DNA from: Petrotoga mexicana DSM 14811 | GTDB lineage: Bacteria; Thermotogota; Thermotogae; Petrotogales; Petrotogaceae | Assembly (NCBI RefSeq): GCF_002895565.1 | Contig: NZ_AZRN01000033.1 | Location: forward strand, 1 to 64,000 | Reading direction: 5' to 3' | DNA: 64,000 nt | Shown: positions 53,710-62,701 of the stretch, piece by piece | Numbering within the stretch: the stretch's first letter is position 1 | Layout: every line of letters begins with the position of its first letter | The notes under the pieces: model-generated | The model's input: only the letters and a program-made list of their open reading frames with translations | The model's database searches: none | Told to the model about the DNA's origin: nothing | Translations under genes and position numbers: made by a program

Positions 53710-54855
53710 ATGAAAAATAAAGCAAATGTTGTGATAATAGGAGGAGGGGTCGTAGGTTGTTCCATTGCCTATAACCTTGCCAAAAAAGGTGTTAAAGATG
53801 TAGTTTTACTTGAAAAATCCTATCTTTCAAGCGGAGCAACTGGTAGATGCGGTGCAGGAGTTAGGCAACAATGGGGCACCAAACAAAACTGTCTTCTGGC
53901 AAGTGAAAGTATGCATATTTTTGAACACTTTGAAGATATTCTTCAAATAAAAAGAGACATAGAATTAAAGCAAAAAGGTTACTTGTTACTGGCATACTCT
54001 GACAAAGAATTAGAACAATTTAAAAAAAATATCGTAGTTCAACACAGTTTAAATATTCCTTCTATTCTTTTAACTCCTAAAGAAGCTAAAGAAATCGTCT
54101 CCGACTTAAACATAGAAAAATTGGTAGGAGCCGCCTACTGTGCTAAAGATGGGCATGCCAACCCTTTTCAAGTGACTTTGGGTTACGCAGAAGCTGCACA
54201 AAGATTAGGTGTGGAAATAAACAAATTTACCGAAGTCAAAGACATAATAACTAAAAACAACACAGCGCTAGGTGTACAAACAAACAAAGGTTTTATAGAA
54301 TGTAAAAAGGTAGTTGTAGCTGCAGGAGGTTGGACACAAAATATAGTTAAAATGGCTGGATTAGATCTGCCAATTTACTCTGAAAGACACGAAATATTGG
54401 TCACAGAATCTGTTAAAAATGTACTGGATCCAATGTTAATGTCCTTCTCCTACAATATTTACTGTCAACAAGAACCCAATGGAAGCTTCATCATGGGATA
54501 TGGACCTGAGAACGAGCCCCCTAGTTACAACATGGAAAGTTCATGGGAGTTCCTTGAAACTATGTCGAAAAAGGCAACGTGGTTGCTGCCTCCTCTCAAA
54601 AATATTCGTGTCATTAGGCAATGGGCTGGCTTATACAACATCTCACCAGATAGACAACCAATAGTATCACAGATTAACCAGCTAGAAGGCCTCTATGTAG
54701 CTTGTGGATTCAGTGGACATGGTTTCATGCTTGCACCAGCCGTTGGGATTCTAATGGCAGATATAGTTACAGGTGATCAATTAACTTACAATGTAATTTT
54801 AGATTTAGAAAGATTCAATAGGGGAGAAATCATTGAAGAACCCTCAGTTGTATAA
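53710..54855 (+). CDS. FAD-dependent dehydrogenase, proline dehydrogenase beta / DadA type
   Basis: Catalytic flavoprotein, 381 aa, D-amino-acid-oxidase fold. FAD motif VVIIGGGVVGCSIAYNLAKK at the N-terminus, ATGRCGAGVRQQWG, VVVAAGGWTQNIVKMAG in the middle and the C-terminal YVACGFSGHGFMLAPAVG. The neighbours (Fe-S and FAD subunits before, P5C dehydrogenase after) make L-proline the most likely substrate; hydroxyproline, sarcosine or a D-amino acid are alternatives. ATG at 53710 chosen because AGGTG is six bases upstream; that GTG at 53701 is also in frame. Confidence 0.85.
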   Translation: MKNKANVVIIGGGVVGCSIAYNLAKKGVKDVVLLEKSYLSSGATGRCGAGVRQQWGTKQNCLLASESMHIFEHFEDILQIKRDIELKQKGYLLLAYSDKELEQFKKNIVVQHSLNIPSILLTPKEAKEIVSDLNIEKLVGAAYCAKDGHANPFQVTLGYAEAAQRLGVEINKFTEVKDIITKNNTALGVQTNKGFIECKKVVVAAGGWTQNIVKMAGLDLPIYSERHEILVTESVKNVLDPMLMSFSYNIYCQQEPNGSFIMGYGPENEPPSYNMESSWEFLETMSKKATWLLPPLKNIRVIRQWAGLYNISPDRQPIVSQINQLEGLYVACGFSGHGFMLAPAVGILMADIVTGDQLTYNVILDLERFNRGEIIEEPSVV

Positions 54856-54878
54856 AACTTAAAAAGGAGGAATCAACT

Positions 54879-56510
54879 TTGAACAACTCGATACCTATTT
54901 TCGAAATGCCTGAAAACGAGCCAATTTTAAATTATGGGCCAGGGAGCAAGGAAAAGAAAGAATTAAAGGAAAAACTTTCTGAACTGAAAGGTGAGAAAAT
55001 CGAAATCCCTCTTATAATTGGTGGGAAAGAAGTAAGAACAGGCGATCTTGGAAAATGTGTTATGCCTCACGATCACAGCCATGTATTGGCAGAATACCAC
55101 AAAGCTGATGAAAAAGAAATTGCAATGGCAATAGAAAGTTCTTTAGAGGCAAAGAAAGTTTGGGATAAATTTTCATGGGTTGATAGACTATCCATTTTCA
55201 AAAAAGCAGCTGAACTGTTATCCACGAATTGGAGGTCAACATTAAATGCAGCAACCATGCTCGGTCAAAGCAAAAACGTTTTTCAAGCAGAAATCGATTC
55301 AGCTTGCGAATTGATAGACTTTTTAAGATTCAACTCATACTATGCAACAAAGATATACATGGATCAACCAAAATCTATCAAAGGTGTATGGAATAGATTA
55401 GAGTATAGGCCTTTAGAAGGATTCGTTTTCGCAGTTACTCCATTTAATTTCGCTTCTATAGCAGGAAACCTACCCACGGCACCTGCTATCATGGGAAATA
55501 CGGTTTTGTGGAAACCTGCTTCTTCAGCTGTATATTCTGCATACTTCTTCATGAAATTACTACAAGAAGCCGGATTACCCGATGGAGTAATAAATTTCAT
55601 ACCTGGTTCAGGATCCAAAATTGGAAGTATAGTTTTTAAAGATCCTAACTTTACTGGATTACATTTCACCGGTTCAGCTCCAACTTTTCAAAATATGTGG
55701 GAAACAATCGGCAAGAACATAAGAAATTATAAAACTTACCCAAGAATAGTTGGAGAAACAGGTGGAAAGGACTTTGTGATTGCACACGAAAGTAGTGAAA
55801 TAGAATCACTGGTAACAGCGCTAATTAGGGGAGCATTTGAATATCAAGGTCAAAAATGTTCGGCTGTCTCAAGAGCTTATATACCTGACAACATCTGGCC
55901 GAAGGTAAAAGAAAATTTGATCGAAAATTTGAAAGAAATTAAAATCGGCTCTCCAGAAAATTTCACCAACTTTATGAATGCTGTAATTGACAAAGAGGCT
56001 TTTGATAAGATAAAAAGTTACATAGATTTTGCAAAGGAAAGTAATGAAGCAGAAATAATCTATGGTGGAAAGTGCGATGATTCTATTGGATATTTTATTG
56101 AGCCGACTGTAATACTAACGACTAATCCAAAGTTTAAAACTATGGTAGAAGAAATATTCGGCCCTGTTTTAACCATCTACGTTTACGATGCAAAAGAGTT
56201 TGACAGTGTATTGAAATTATGTGATGAAACTTCACCCTACGGTTTGACTGGAGCGATCTTCGCTCAAGATAGAAAGGCTATTAAAAAGGCAGAGGAAGTA
56301 CTCGTTAACGCTGCCGGAAACTTCTACATCAACGATAAACCTACTGGTGCTGTGGTGGCTCAACAACCGTTTGGTGGTGCAAGAGCTTCAGGAACAAACG
56401 ACAAAGCTGGAAGCGTTATAAACCTTTTAAGATGGGTTTCCGCCAGAGCGGTTAAAGAAAATTTCGTTCCACCAAAAGATTTCAAATATCCATTCATGAA
56501 CGAAGAATGA
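54879..56510 (+). CDS. pruA: L-glutamate gamma-semialdehyde (P5C) dehydrogenase
   Basis: NAD-dependent aldehyde dehydrogenase, 543 aa, of the class with PHDHSHVLAEYHKA near the N-terminus. General base Glu293 in VGETGGKD, catalytic Cys327 in QGQKCSAVSR, and the C-terminal QQPFGGARASGTNDKAG. Oxidises the proline product P5C/glutamate semialdehyde to glutamate. Start TTG with AAAAAGGAGGAATCAA. Last gene of the operon, 23 bp after the dehydrogenase, followed by a terminator. Confidence 0.95.
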   Translation: MNNSIPIFEMPENEPILNYGPGSKEKKELKEKLSELKGEKIEIPLIIGGKEVRTGDLGKCVMPHDHSHVLAEYHKADEKEIAMAIESSLEAKKVWDKFSWVDRLSIFKKAAELLSTNWRSTLNAATMLGQSKNVFQAEIDSACELIDFLRFNSYYATKIYMDQPKSIKGVWNRLEYRPLEGFVFAVTPFNFASIAGNLPTAPAIMGNTVLWKPASSAVYSAYFFMKLLQEAGLPDGVINFIPGSGSKIGSIVFKDPNFTGLHFTGSAPTFQNMWETIGKNIRNYKTYPRIVGETGGKDFVIAHESSEIESLVTALIRGAFEYQGQKCSAVSRAYIPDNIWPKVKENLIENLKEIKIGSPENFTNFMNAVIDKEAFDKIKSYIDFAKESNEAEIIYGGKCDDSIGYFIEPTVILTTNPKFKTMVEEIFGPVLTIYVYDAKEFDSVLKLCDETSPYGLTGAIFAQDRKAIKKAEEVLVNAAGNFYINDKPTGAVVAQQPFGGARASGTNDKAGSVINLLRWVSARAVKENFVPPKDFKYPFMNEE

Positions 56511-56538
56511 AGAAAGCCTCACGGCAAGTAAGTAAAAT

Positions 56539-56560
56539 GTCCCCACCAGGGGACTTTTTT
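56539..56560 (+). terminator. terminator of the proline operon
   Basis: GTCCCC-ACCA-GGGGAC followed by TTTTTT. It also separates the operon from the convergent tRNA cluster. Confidence 0.9.
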
Positions 56561-56562
56561 AT

Positions 56563-56637
56563 TGGAGCGGATAATGGGATTCGAACCCACGACCCCTTGC
56601 TTGGCAAGCAAGTGCTCTACCGCTGAGCTATATCCGC
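56563..56637 (-). tRNA. tRNA-Gly (anticodon GCC)
   Basis: Acceptor GCGGATA / TATCCGC, anticodon loop TTGCCAA, T-loop GTTCGAATC, encoded CCA. Third and last of three tRNA genes read on the minus strand. Confidence 0.95.
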
Positions 56638-56647
56638 AATATTTGGC

Positions 56648-56735
56648 TGGTGCGCGAGGTGGGACTTGAACCCACACGGATTATTAATCCACAGGATTCT
56701 AAGTCCTGCGCGTCTGCCAGTTCCGCCACTCGCGC
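56648..56735 (-). tRNA. tRNA-Leu (anticodon TAG)
   Basis: Acceptor GCGCGAG / CTCGCGC, anticodon loop CTTAGAA, long class II variable arm, T-loop GTTCAAGTC, encoded CCA. Confidence 0.95.
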
Positions 56736-56752
56736 TAATAACTATAAAAAAA

Positions 56753-56828
56753 TGGTGACCCGCCTGGGATTCGAACCCAGGACCCTTTGATTAAAAGTCA
56801 AATGCTCTACCAGCTGAGCTAGCGGGTC
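56753..56828 (-). tRNA. tRNA-Lys (anticodon TTT)
   Basis: Acceptor GACCCGC / GCGGGTC, anticodon loop CTTTTAA, T-loop GTTCGAATC, encoded CCA. First gene of the cluster. Confidence 0.95.
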
Positions 56829-56875
56829 ACTTAGTAGTTACATATATCAAAAATCTTTTTTTGCAACCGTTGAAT

Positions 56876-56904
56876 ATTATAACCGTTCATAACACTTTTG
56901 TCAA
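56876..56904 (-). promoter_or_regulatory. promoter of the tRNA-Lys-Leu-Gly cluster
   Basis: Minus strand TTGACA (56904-56899), 17 bp, TATAAT (56881-56876), a perfect consensus, about 47 bp upstream of tRNA-Lys. Confidence 0.85.
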
Positions 56905-56970
56905 GTCTAAAGTTAAAACAACAAGTAAAATTGAGTTTAATATTCATTGTTTTTTTTAACTTTTTTTCAA

Positions 56971-58032
56971 TTATTTCTCTTCTTTCAAAAAAACCTCAGA
57001 CGAGACAAACAATAGAAAAAGCCCTCCTACAAACAAAACCAAATTAATTATTACAAAGTCGTTTAAGCTAATTTGTTTGATATTTCCTGTGTACCTTATT
57101 AAATCCACCACATACTTAACCGGTAAAATATTACTTACCCATCTAACAGATGAAGGCAAAAATTCAACAGGGAAATATACCCCTGAAAAGAAAGTCATTG
57201 CAACATAAAGGATAGAAGCAATTTCTATCGTTACCGAAGGTTCTTTGAACAACAATAAAAGTAATATCCCAAATCCCATCATCCCTATAGATGAAGTAAA
57301 AAACACTATAACAAGCAGTCCCCAGTTGAATGTCAAACTCAAATCAAATATTATTTTACCCAAAAAAACTATAATAAACATGGATATGAGATTCAAAAAA
57401 AGCTTAGTGGATGAAGCCGATAAAGTAAATTCTATCGGTTTCATTGGTGAGGCTTTAAGTCTTTTAATTGTGCCTAGTTTTCGATATCTTCCAAATACAT
57501 TTATCATTGAAAACATTCCACCTGATAAAAGCGATAATCCTATAACACCTGTCAAAATAAAATCCAAAGAATTTTCTTGACTTTCTCCTATGGGGGTTTC
57601 AACAAATTCCACGTTTATATAATCTTCATTCATACCTATAAAATACTTTTTCAAAAAACTTTCCAATTTTAACTTTAAAAATATATTGCTCTGATTATTT
57701 ATGTCTGTTCCTTTTTGAACAAAGGTTATTTGATTATTCTCAACTATAATTATTCCCATATCGATTTGATCGCTTTCTAAAGCTTGGCTTAAAGAGTTTT
57801 TGTCTTCAAAAATTAACACTTGATAAGGAAGAGCTTCTACAATTTCCTCTTCAAAGTTACCAGCGATTCCCAATTTATACTCAACACTTTGGTCAGTCTC
57901 TGTACCAAAAATAATCCCAAAAAGAAACATCAATAGAACGGGTAGAAGAAGAGTAAAGAACACTTCGAAACCATTTCTAAAGGTTTCTTTATAAAATATA
58001 CTCACTAAAGAAAATATGCGTTTATTTTTCAC
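56971..58032 (-). CDS. ABC-2 type exporter permease
   Basis: 353-aa membrane protein. An N-terminal helix (FFTLLLPVLLMFLFGIIFG) is followed by a large extracytoplasmic domain (about residues 40-165) and five helices, the ABC-2/YhgE-like layout. FSGVYFPVEFLPSSVRW is the conserved pre-helix motif. Overlaps the upstream permease gene by 11 bp, so the two probably form a heterodimer with the ATPase at 59175. The cargo (drug, lipid or peptide) is unknown. Confidence 0.85.
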   Translation of the reverse strand: MKNKRIFSLVSIFYKETFRNGFEVFFTLLLPVLLMFLFGIIFGTETDQSVEYKLGIAGNFEEEIVEALPYQVLIFEDKNSLSQALESDQIDMGIIIVENNQITFVQKGTDINNQSNIFLKLKLESFLKKYFIGMNEDYINVEFVETPIGESQENSLDFILTGVIGLSLLSGGMFSMINVFGRYRKLGTIKRLKASPMKPIEFTLSASSTKLFLNLISMFIIVFLGKIIFDLSLTFNWGLLVIVFFTSSIGMMGFGILLLLLFKEPSVTIEIASILYVAMTFFSGVYFPVEFLPSSVRWVSNILPVKYVVDLIRYTGNIKQISLNDFVIINLVLFVGGLFLLFVSSEVFLKEEK

Positions 58033-59164
58033 AATAAACCATCCCCTTATAACTCATTGAAAAGATTGAGATAGATGCCACCATCCAGATAACAGGGACG
58101 ATTATATTAACAGGGACAAGAACATTACCAGTCATCAACTTCCTCATCCCATCTACTAAATAAGTAACAGGGTTAAAATAAACGTACCATCTTATAAACC
58201 AAGGTGTATTAGTCACCTCAAAATAGAATCCACTTAAAAAAATGGTCGCTTGATATATGACCTGAGAAATTGCTTCGGCGGATCCCATATTCTTATACAA
58301 AGAAGAAAGAAGAAGGCCGACACTCAGTATCACGAGGATTGAAAAACCACTGTAAGCTATAAACTCTGGGTTATATATATCCGGACTAACATCAAAAAGG
58401 TAAGCCTCAATGTATAAAACGATCAAAGAAAGTAACAGTAGGATGAGATGTGAAAGTAAAAAGCTAAAAAAGTATTCATTCCCCCTTATAGGAGTGGAGT
58501 TTAGCCTTTTAAAAACACCTTTTTCAACGTAATATGAAAAATCAAAAGGCATATTAAATACAGCTACAGTCAAAACAGACATCAAAATAATGGCAGGAAA
58601 TAGAAAATCTCTGTATCTATACGGTTCTGATTGTTTTATACCTATAATCTCTTCATTAACCGTTAATTTTACTTCTTCCCCTCTTGTATACATCATTATA
58701 TTCATTTCATTCAAAAATACTTCAAAAATGTCTTTTGCATACATAGAAGCACTATCGTTGGTATAATAAACTTTTATATCAGGAACCTCAATGGTTTCGA
58801 TCAAAAATTTCAGATTCAGCAAATTAAAGTTTTCAGGGAATACTACAAAAACATTTATCTCGGAATCTTTTAAGTTCTGAAGTCCTTTTTCGAAAGAATC
58901 ATACTCCTCTACTTTAAAAGGGATATGATTTGATTCAGACGGAGAAAAGACATCATCGAATGTAGTTTTTATTACTCCCTGTAAAGGCTCTTCGTAATAT
59001 ATTCCAACCTTCAAATCTAAATTTTCTGAGGTGCCAATATTTTCAAAGATACTCACGAATAAAATGAAAAATAACGTGGGAAATATTATAGTCCAAAAGG
59101 GAACAGCAAATTCTCTTGAAGAATCAATAAAAAATGTCTTTGTGAGATTTATAATTTTTTTCAT
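58022..59164 (-). CDS. ABC-2 type exporter permease
   Basis: 380-aa paralogue of the next gene with the same layout: one N-terminal helix, an external domain, five helices and the FLSGFYFEVTNTPWFIRWYVYFNP segment. KRLNSTPIRGNEYF is the conserved cytoplasmic loop that contacts the ATPase. Lies 10 bp after the ATPase gene. Confidence 0.85.
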   Translation of the reverse strand: MKKIINLTKTFFIDSSREFAVPFWTIIFPTLFFILFVSIFENIGTSENLDLKVGIYYEEPLQGVIKTTFDDVFSPSESNHIPFKVEEYDSFEKGLQNLKDSEINVFVVFPENFNLLNLKFLIETIEVPDIKVYYTNDSASMYAKDIFEVFLNEMNIMMYTRGEEVKLTVNEEIIGIKQSEPYRYRDFLFPAIILMSVLTVAVFNMPFDFSYYVEKGVFKRLNSTPIRGNEYFFSFLLSHLILLLLSLIVLYIEAYLFDVSPDIYNPEFIAYSGFSILVILSVGLLLSSLYKNMGSAEAISQVIYQATIFLSGFYFEVTNTPWFIRWYVYFNPVTYLVDGMRKLMTGNVLVPVNIIVPVIWMVASISIFSMSYKGMVYCEK

Positions 59165-59174
59165 AATATCTCAC

Positions 59175-60101
59175 CTAATCCCTTAAGCTTTTTCCGGTTA
59201 AATGGAGAAAAACGTCCTCTAAGTTAGGCTTTCTAATAACAATATTCGATATATCAAATTTCTTTATTTTTGCATCCTCAAATATTCTTACAAGAGTACT
59301 CTCTACATCTTTTGTTTCTATGGTATAAAAATTTTCGTTTTTGGTGACTTGAAAATTTGAATCTTTGAAAAGTTCTTCTTTTATCTCATCAAAGTTCCCG
59401 TTAGAATTAATTTCAAAGGTGATTATGGAGTCCATTTTCAATGAATGTATTAGCTCTTTAAGTGTTCCATGGGCTATTACCCGACCTTGATCAAAAATGT
59501 AGATTCTATCAGCCAAAAATTCAGCTTCTTCCATATAATGGGTAGTTAGTATTATGGTCTTGCCTAAATTTCTTAAGTCCGATATTTTTTCCCATGTACT
59601 TCTTCTTGCTTGAGGATCTAACCCTGTAGTTGGCTCATCAAGAAACAACAACACAGGATCATTAATTACCGCTGTAGCTAACGCTAATCTTTGTAATTGT
59701 CCACCTGAAAGTTTTGATACTTTACTATTCTTTTTTTCTTCAAGATTAAACTCCTTCAAAATCTTATTTACATCAAGACGATTTTTGTATAACCCCGAGA
59801 ATGCCTTAAGGGTTTCCAAAACCTTTAAATTTGGGAAAAAATTAGTATCTTGTAATTGAATGCCTATTCTTTCTTTAATATTAGAATCTACGTTTTCTAT
59901 CTTTTTTCCAAAATAGTAAATTTCTCCCGCGTCTTTTTTTCTCAATCCTTCGATTATTTCAAGTGTTGTTGTTTTCCCAGCACCGTTTGGACCTAAAATA
60001 GCAACGATCTCGCCTTTTTTTACATCAAAAGAAACACCGTCAACCGCTTTTATACTCTTATAATACTTCTTCAAATTCTTCACTTCAATAATACTCTCCA
60101 T
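59175..60101 (-). CDS. ABC-2 exporter ATPase (DrrA/CcmA-like)
   Basis: 308-aa ATPase. Walker A GPNGAGKTTT, signature LSGGQLQRL, Walker B LLFLDEPTTGLD, switch LTTHYMEEAE, and a C-terminal regulatory part. ATG at 60101 preferred because GGGGGG lies 9 bases upstream; an ATG at 60110 abuts that run. First of three exporter genes; the MATE gene precedes it by about 30 bp. Confidence 0.92.
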   Translation of the reverse strand: MESIIEVKNLKKYYKSIKAVDGVSFDVKKGEIVAILGPNGAGKTTTLEIIEGLRKKDAGEIYYFGKKIENVDSNIKERIGIQLQDTNFFPNLKVLETLKAFSGLYKNRLDVNKILKEFNLEEKKNSKVSKLSGGQLQRLALATAVINDPVLLFLDEPTTGLDPQARRSTWEKISDLRNLGKTIILTTHYMEEAEFLADRIYIFDQGRVIAHGTLKELIHSLKMDSIITFEINSNGNFDEIKEELFKDSNFQVTKNENFYTIETKDVESTLVRIFEDAKIKKFDISNIVIRKPNLEDVFLHLTGKSLRD

Positions 60102-60131
60102 CACAAACATCCCCCCTGTAAGGTTTAAAAC

Positions 60132-61469
60132 CTAAGCCTCTTCTAAAACGTTTCTAAGCCATTTTTTACTTCTATATCTGAAAAAAAGAATTATTGATTT
60201 TATAATCTCTTCCATCATCGTTAAAAAATAAACGGTAGGAAAACTTAAATTTAATAACAATCCTCCAATCGCAGCTAGAGGAACACCTATACACCATAAC
60301 GTAGAGGCTTCAACCAAAAAAGAGAATCTTGTGTCTCCTCCGGCTCTTAAAAATCCGACAACGTTCATACCGTTGAAGATCTTTACCGGTAGAAACCCCA
60401 TTGAAATAATTATTGTGACTTTTACCATATTTTTAACTTCGTCTGAAACATCGAATACATCAACTACTAAAAATGTAGTTACTATCCCTACAATAGCTGC
60501 TATTACACTTATTAACTCCGCCAATTTTAAGGCTTTTTTGGAGGTTTCAAAGGCTTCTTCAAATTTAGATACTCCCAATATATTTCCAATAATTACTGAT
60601 GCAGCGTTAGCTATAGAAAAAGTCACAGAAACCGCAAACCCTTCTATAGTTGACATAACTCTTTGAGCAGCTATGACATCTGTTCCCATATGAGCATAAA
60701 CAACAGAATACATAGTGAATCCCAATGACCAGGCAAATTCATTTGCCAAAGTAGGTAAGGCGTAATGAAAGAAGTTTTTCATAAATTTTGAATTCAATTC
60801 AGCAACATGTTTAAAATAAGCCCTTCCTGGGAGCTTTCCAACGTAAACTATAAAAACTGTTGCAGTACATCCGATCGCTCTAGCAATCAAAGTTCCTATC
60901 GCAGCACCTTTTATACCTAAAACAGGGAAACCAAACTTACCAAAGATTAGCAAATAATTTAGCAAGATATTTGTAGATAATTCTATAATAGTTATTATCA
61001 AAGGCAGATGAGCTTTTCCTATGCTTCTCAGCATGAAAGAAAAGACCATTGTAATTGCAAACAAAGGGTAACTAAAAGCAATTACCTTTAAATAAGGTAT
61101 TCCAGCTTTAATAACCTCAATATCTGGGCTAAAAAATCTCAAAACCAACTCTGGAGTAAAATAACTCAATAAAAAGAATGGAATAGAGAAGAGAAGGGAA
61201 GACAAGATAGTTAACGCGACAGAACGAGATAAACCATCTTCATCTTTTTTCCCCCAATACTGTGCAAAGAAAATGCCTCCTCCAGAGACTAGTCCAAACA
61301 ATATTAAGTTGTACAAGAAGAAAAACTGATTTGAAAGTCCAACTGAAGCGATGGCGACCTCTCCCAAAAGACCGATCATTAAGGTATCAACAAAATTAAC
61401 GCTTGTAAAGATAACTTGCTGAAGCGCTATTGGGAAAGCTATTCTGATTATTCTTTTGTAGATCTCCAT
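60132..61469 (-). CDS. MATE family efflux protein
   Basis: Twelve-helix cation-coupled multidrug or metabolite exporter, 445 aa. Opening IIRIAFPIALQQVIFTSVNFVDTLMIG is typical, as are the mid-protein LNYLLIFGKFGFPVLGIKGAAIGT and the C-terminal-half NVVGFLRAGGDTRFSF. ATG at 61469 with GGGAGG four bases upstream. Likely cotranscribed with the ABC-2 exporter genes. Confidence 0.92.
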   Translation of the reverse strand: MEIYKRIIRIAFPIALQQVIFTSVNFVDTLMIGLLGEVAIASVGLSNQFFFLYNLILFGLVSGGGIFFAQYWGKKDEDGLSRSVALTILSSLLFSIPFFLLSYFTPELVLRFFSPDIEVIKAGIPYLKVIAFSYPLFAITMVFSFMLRSIGKAHLPLIITIIELSTNILLNYLLIFGKFGFPVLGIKGAAIGTLIARAIGCTATVFIVYVGKLPGRAYFKHVAELNSKFMKNFFHYALPTLANEFAWSLGFTMYSVVYAHMGTDVIAAQRVMSTIEGFAVSVTFSIANAASVIIGNILGVSKFEEAFETSKKALKLAELISVIAAIVGIVTTFLVVDVFDVSDEVKNMVKVTIIISMGFLPVKIFNGMNVVGFLRAGGDTRFSFLVEASTLWCIGVPLAAIGGLLLNLSFPTVYFLTMMEEIIKSIILFFRYRSKKWLRNVLEEA

Positions 61470-61644
61470 AGAACCTCCCACAATGCATTTTGCAAAATAA
61501 AGAATATATACACAAAAGGAATTCTACCACAATAGTCATGGTTATTTTTCTAAAAAATCAAAAAATAATTGTTAAGAATCACTCGGAATAAAAACTGTGC
61601 TTCTACTAAAATAAAATTGGGCAACATCAAATACTAAAAGAAAT

Positions 61645-61680
61645 AAGTCCGCTCAAAAAGAATTATCCCAGAGCAGACTT
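61645..61680 (-). terminator. putative terminator after glpP
   Basis: Imperfect 10-bp stem AAGTCTGCTC / GAGCGGACTT (one mismatch) followed on the minus strand by ATTTCTTTT, about 40 bp after the glpP stop. Confidence 0.5.
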
Positions 61681-61720
61681 AGTATATAACATCTTTATCA
61701 GAAACTTTAAAATAATCTTT

Positions 61721-62278
61721 TTACCATAAATCTTTAGTACTAGTAGAAATAGCATGGATACCCTTTTTAAAAAGATCTAGAGTTTCGCTTTTTTTAGCTA
61801 CCAATCCACCAGCTATCAAACATACTTTTGTTTCTATATTTTCTAAAAAATATGGTGCTGCTATCGCTGGTAATATTTCAAAGGCATCAGGTTGAGAAGT
61901 TTTTTCCAAAAAATTTACAACAGATTTTAAAGAACCAGAATCTAACAAAAACACTCTTTGAACTGCCATTAAATTTTCTTGCATTGCTGTTTTTATAGCG
62001 TTATTTTTTGTGGATATTATTCCATCACATAACTGTTTACGAGCTAAATATTCGATACCTTTTTTATCAGAAGCGATGCCTTCTAATAAATCGATATTGA
62101 TAAATAACTTTTTATTAAATTGTTTTACAATAGGCATAACATCTTCTAAAATCAATATGGATCCCGTAAGCAAAAAAATGATAGGGGATTCAGTTTTTAA
62201 GGCATCATCTAAGTCATTTAAATCTCTAATAGCAGGAATTATAGTGTTTTTCTTGATTAAATTACATAAACCTTTCAT
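61721..62278 (-). CDS. glpP: glycerol-3-phosphate responsive antiterminator GlpP
   Basis: 185-aa protein of the GlpP family, which binds glycerol-3-phosphate and permits transcription through glp leader terminators. TIM-barrel-like pattern: NTIIPAIRDLNDLDDAL, then IIFLLTGSIL, LFINIDLLEGIASDKKGI, CDGIISTKNNAIKTA and VCLIAGGLVAKKSE. TAAAAGGAGATAAT before ATG. Follows the two oxidoreductase genes, so glycerol use is the shared theme. Confidence 0.9.
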   Translation of the reverse strand: MKGLCNLIKKNTIIPAIRDLNDLDDALKTESPIIFLLTGSILILEDVMPIVKQFNKKLFINIDLLEGIASDKKGIEYLARKQLCDGIISTKNNAIKTAMQENLMAVQRVFLLDSGSLKSVVNFLEKTSQPDAFEILPAIAAPYFLENIETKVCLIAGGLVAKKSETLDLFKKGIHAISTSTKDLW

Positions 62279-62308
62279 ATTATCTCCTTTTAAGACACTT
62301 TTTATTTC

Positions 62309-62701
62309 TTATTTTTTCCTATTGACACTTCTAGTAGCTATTATATCACTACCTGTGTCTAATATATTTTGTATTACAACGTCCCCTCTTTTAACGGGTG
62401 CTTTTACCTTTGTTTCTTTTAATATTTTCATTATATCTTGCATAAGTCTCAATGGGACAGGTTTATCAGACCGAACCGAAGCCATCGAAATTTCTCCATC
62501 TTCTACTTTAACACTTGTTACAACCACTCTTAAGGGATCAGTGATTTCTTGTTTTACAAATTCTAAACCTCTTTTACATCTGTTCCCCTTAACTTCTACA
62601 ATTTCTATTTCATCCGCATCTGCATAAACAACGTTTATTTTACATCCCAAAGGGCAATTCGTACACACTATTTTCTTCTTTTTGTATTCAACCGAGTTCA
62701 C
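62309..62701 (-). CDS. DUF1667 four-cysteine protein of the glp module
   Basis: 130-aa protein with CTNCPLGC near the N-terminus and a later RCKRG, giving four cysteines suited to an Fe-S cluster. Family DUF1667 is regularly found beside anaerobic glycerol-3-phosphate dehydrogenase-type flavoproteins. It presumably links their electrons to a carrier. GTG at 62701 chosen because GAGGTG is seven bases upstream; a GTG at 62707 is also in frame. Overlaps the upstream gene by 14 bp. Confidence 0.8.
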   Translation of the reverse strand: MNSVEYKKKKIVCTNCPLGCKINVVYADADEIEIVEVKGNRCKRGLEFVKQEITDPLRVVVTSVKVEDGEISMASVRSDKPVPLRLMQDIMKILKETKVKAPVKRGDVVIQNILDTGSDIIATRSVNRKK

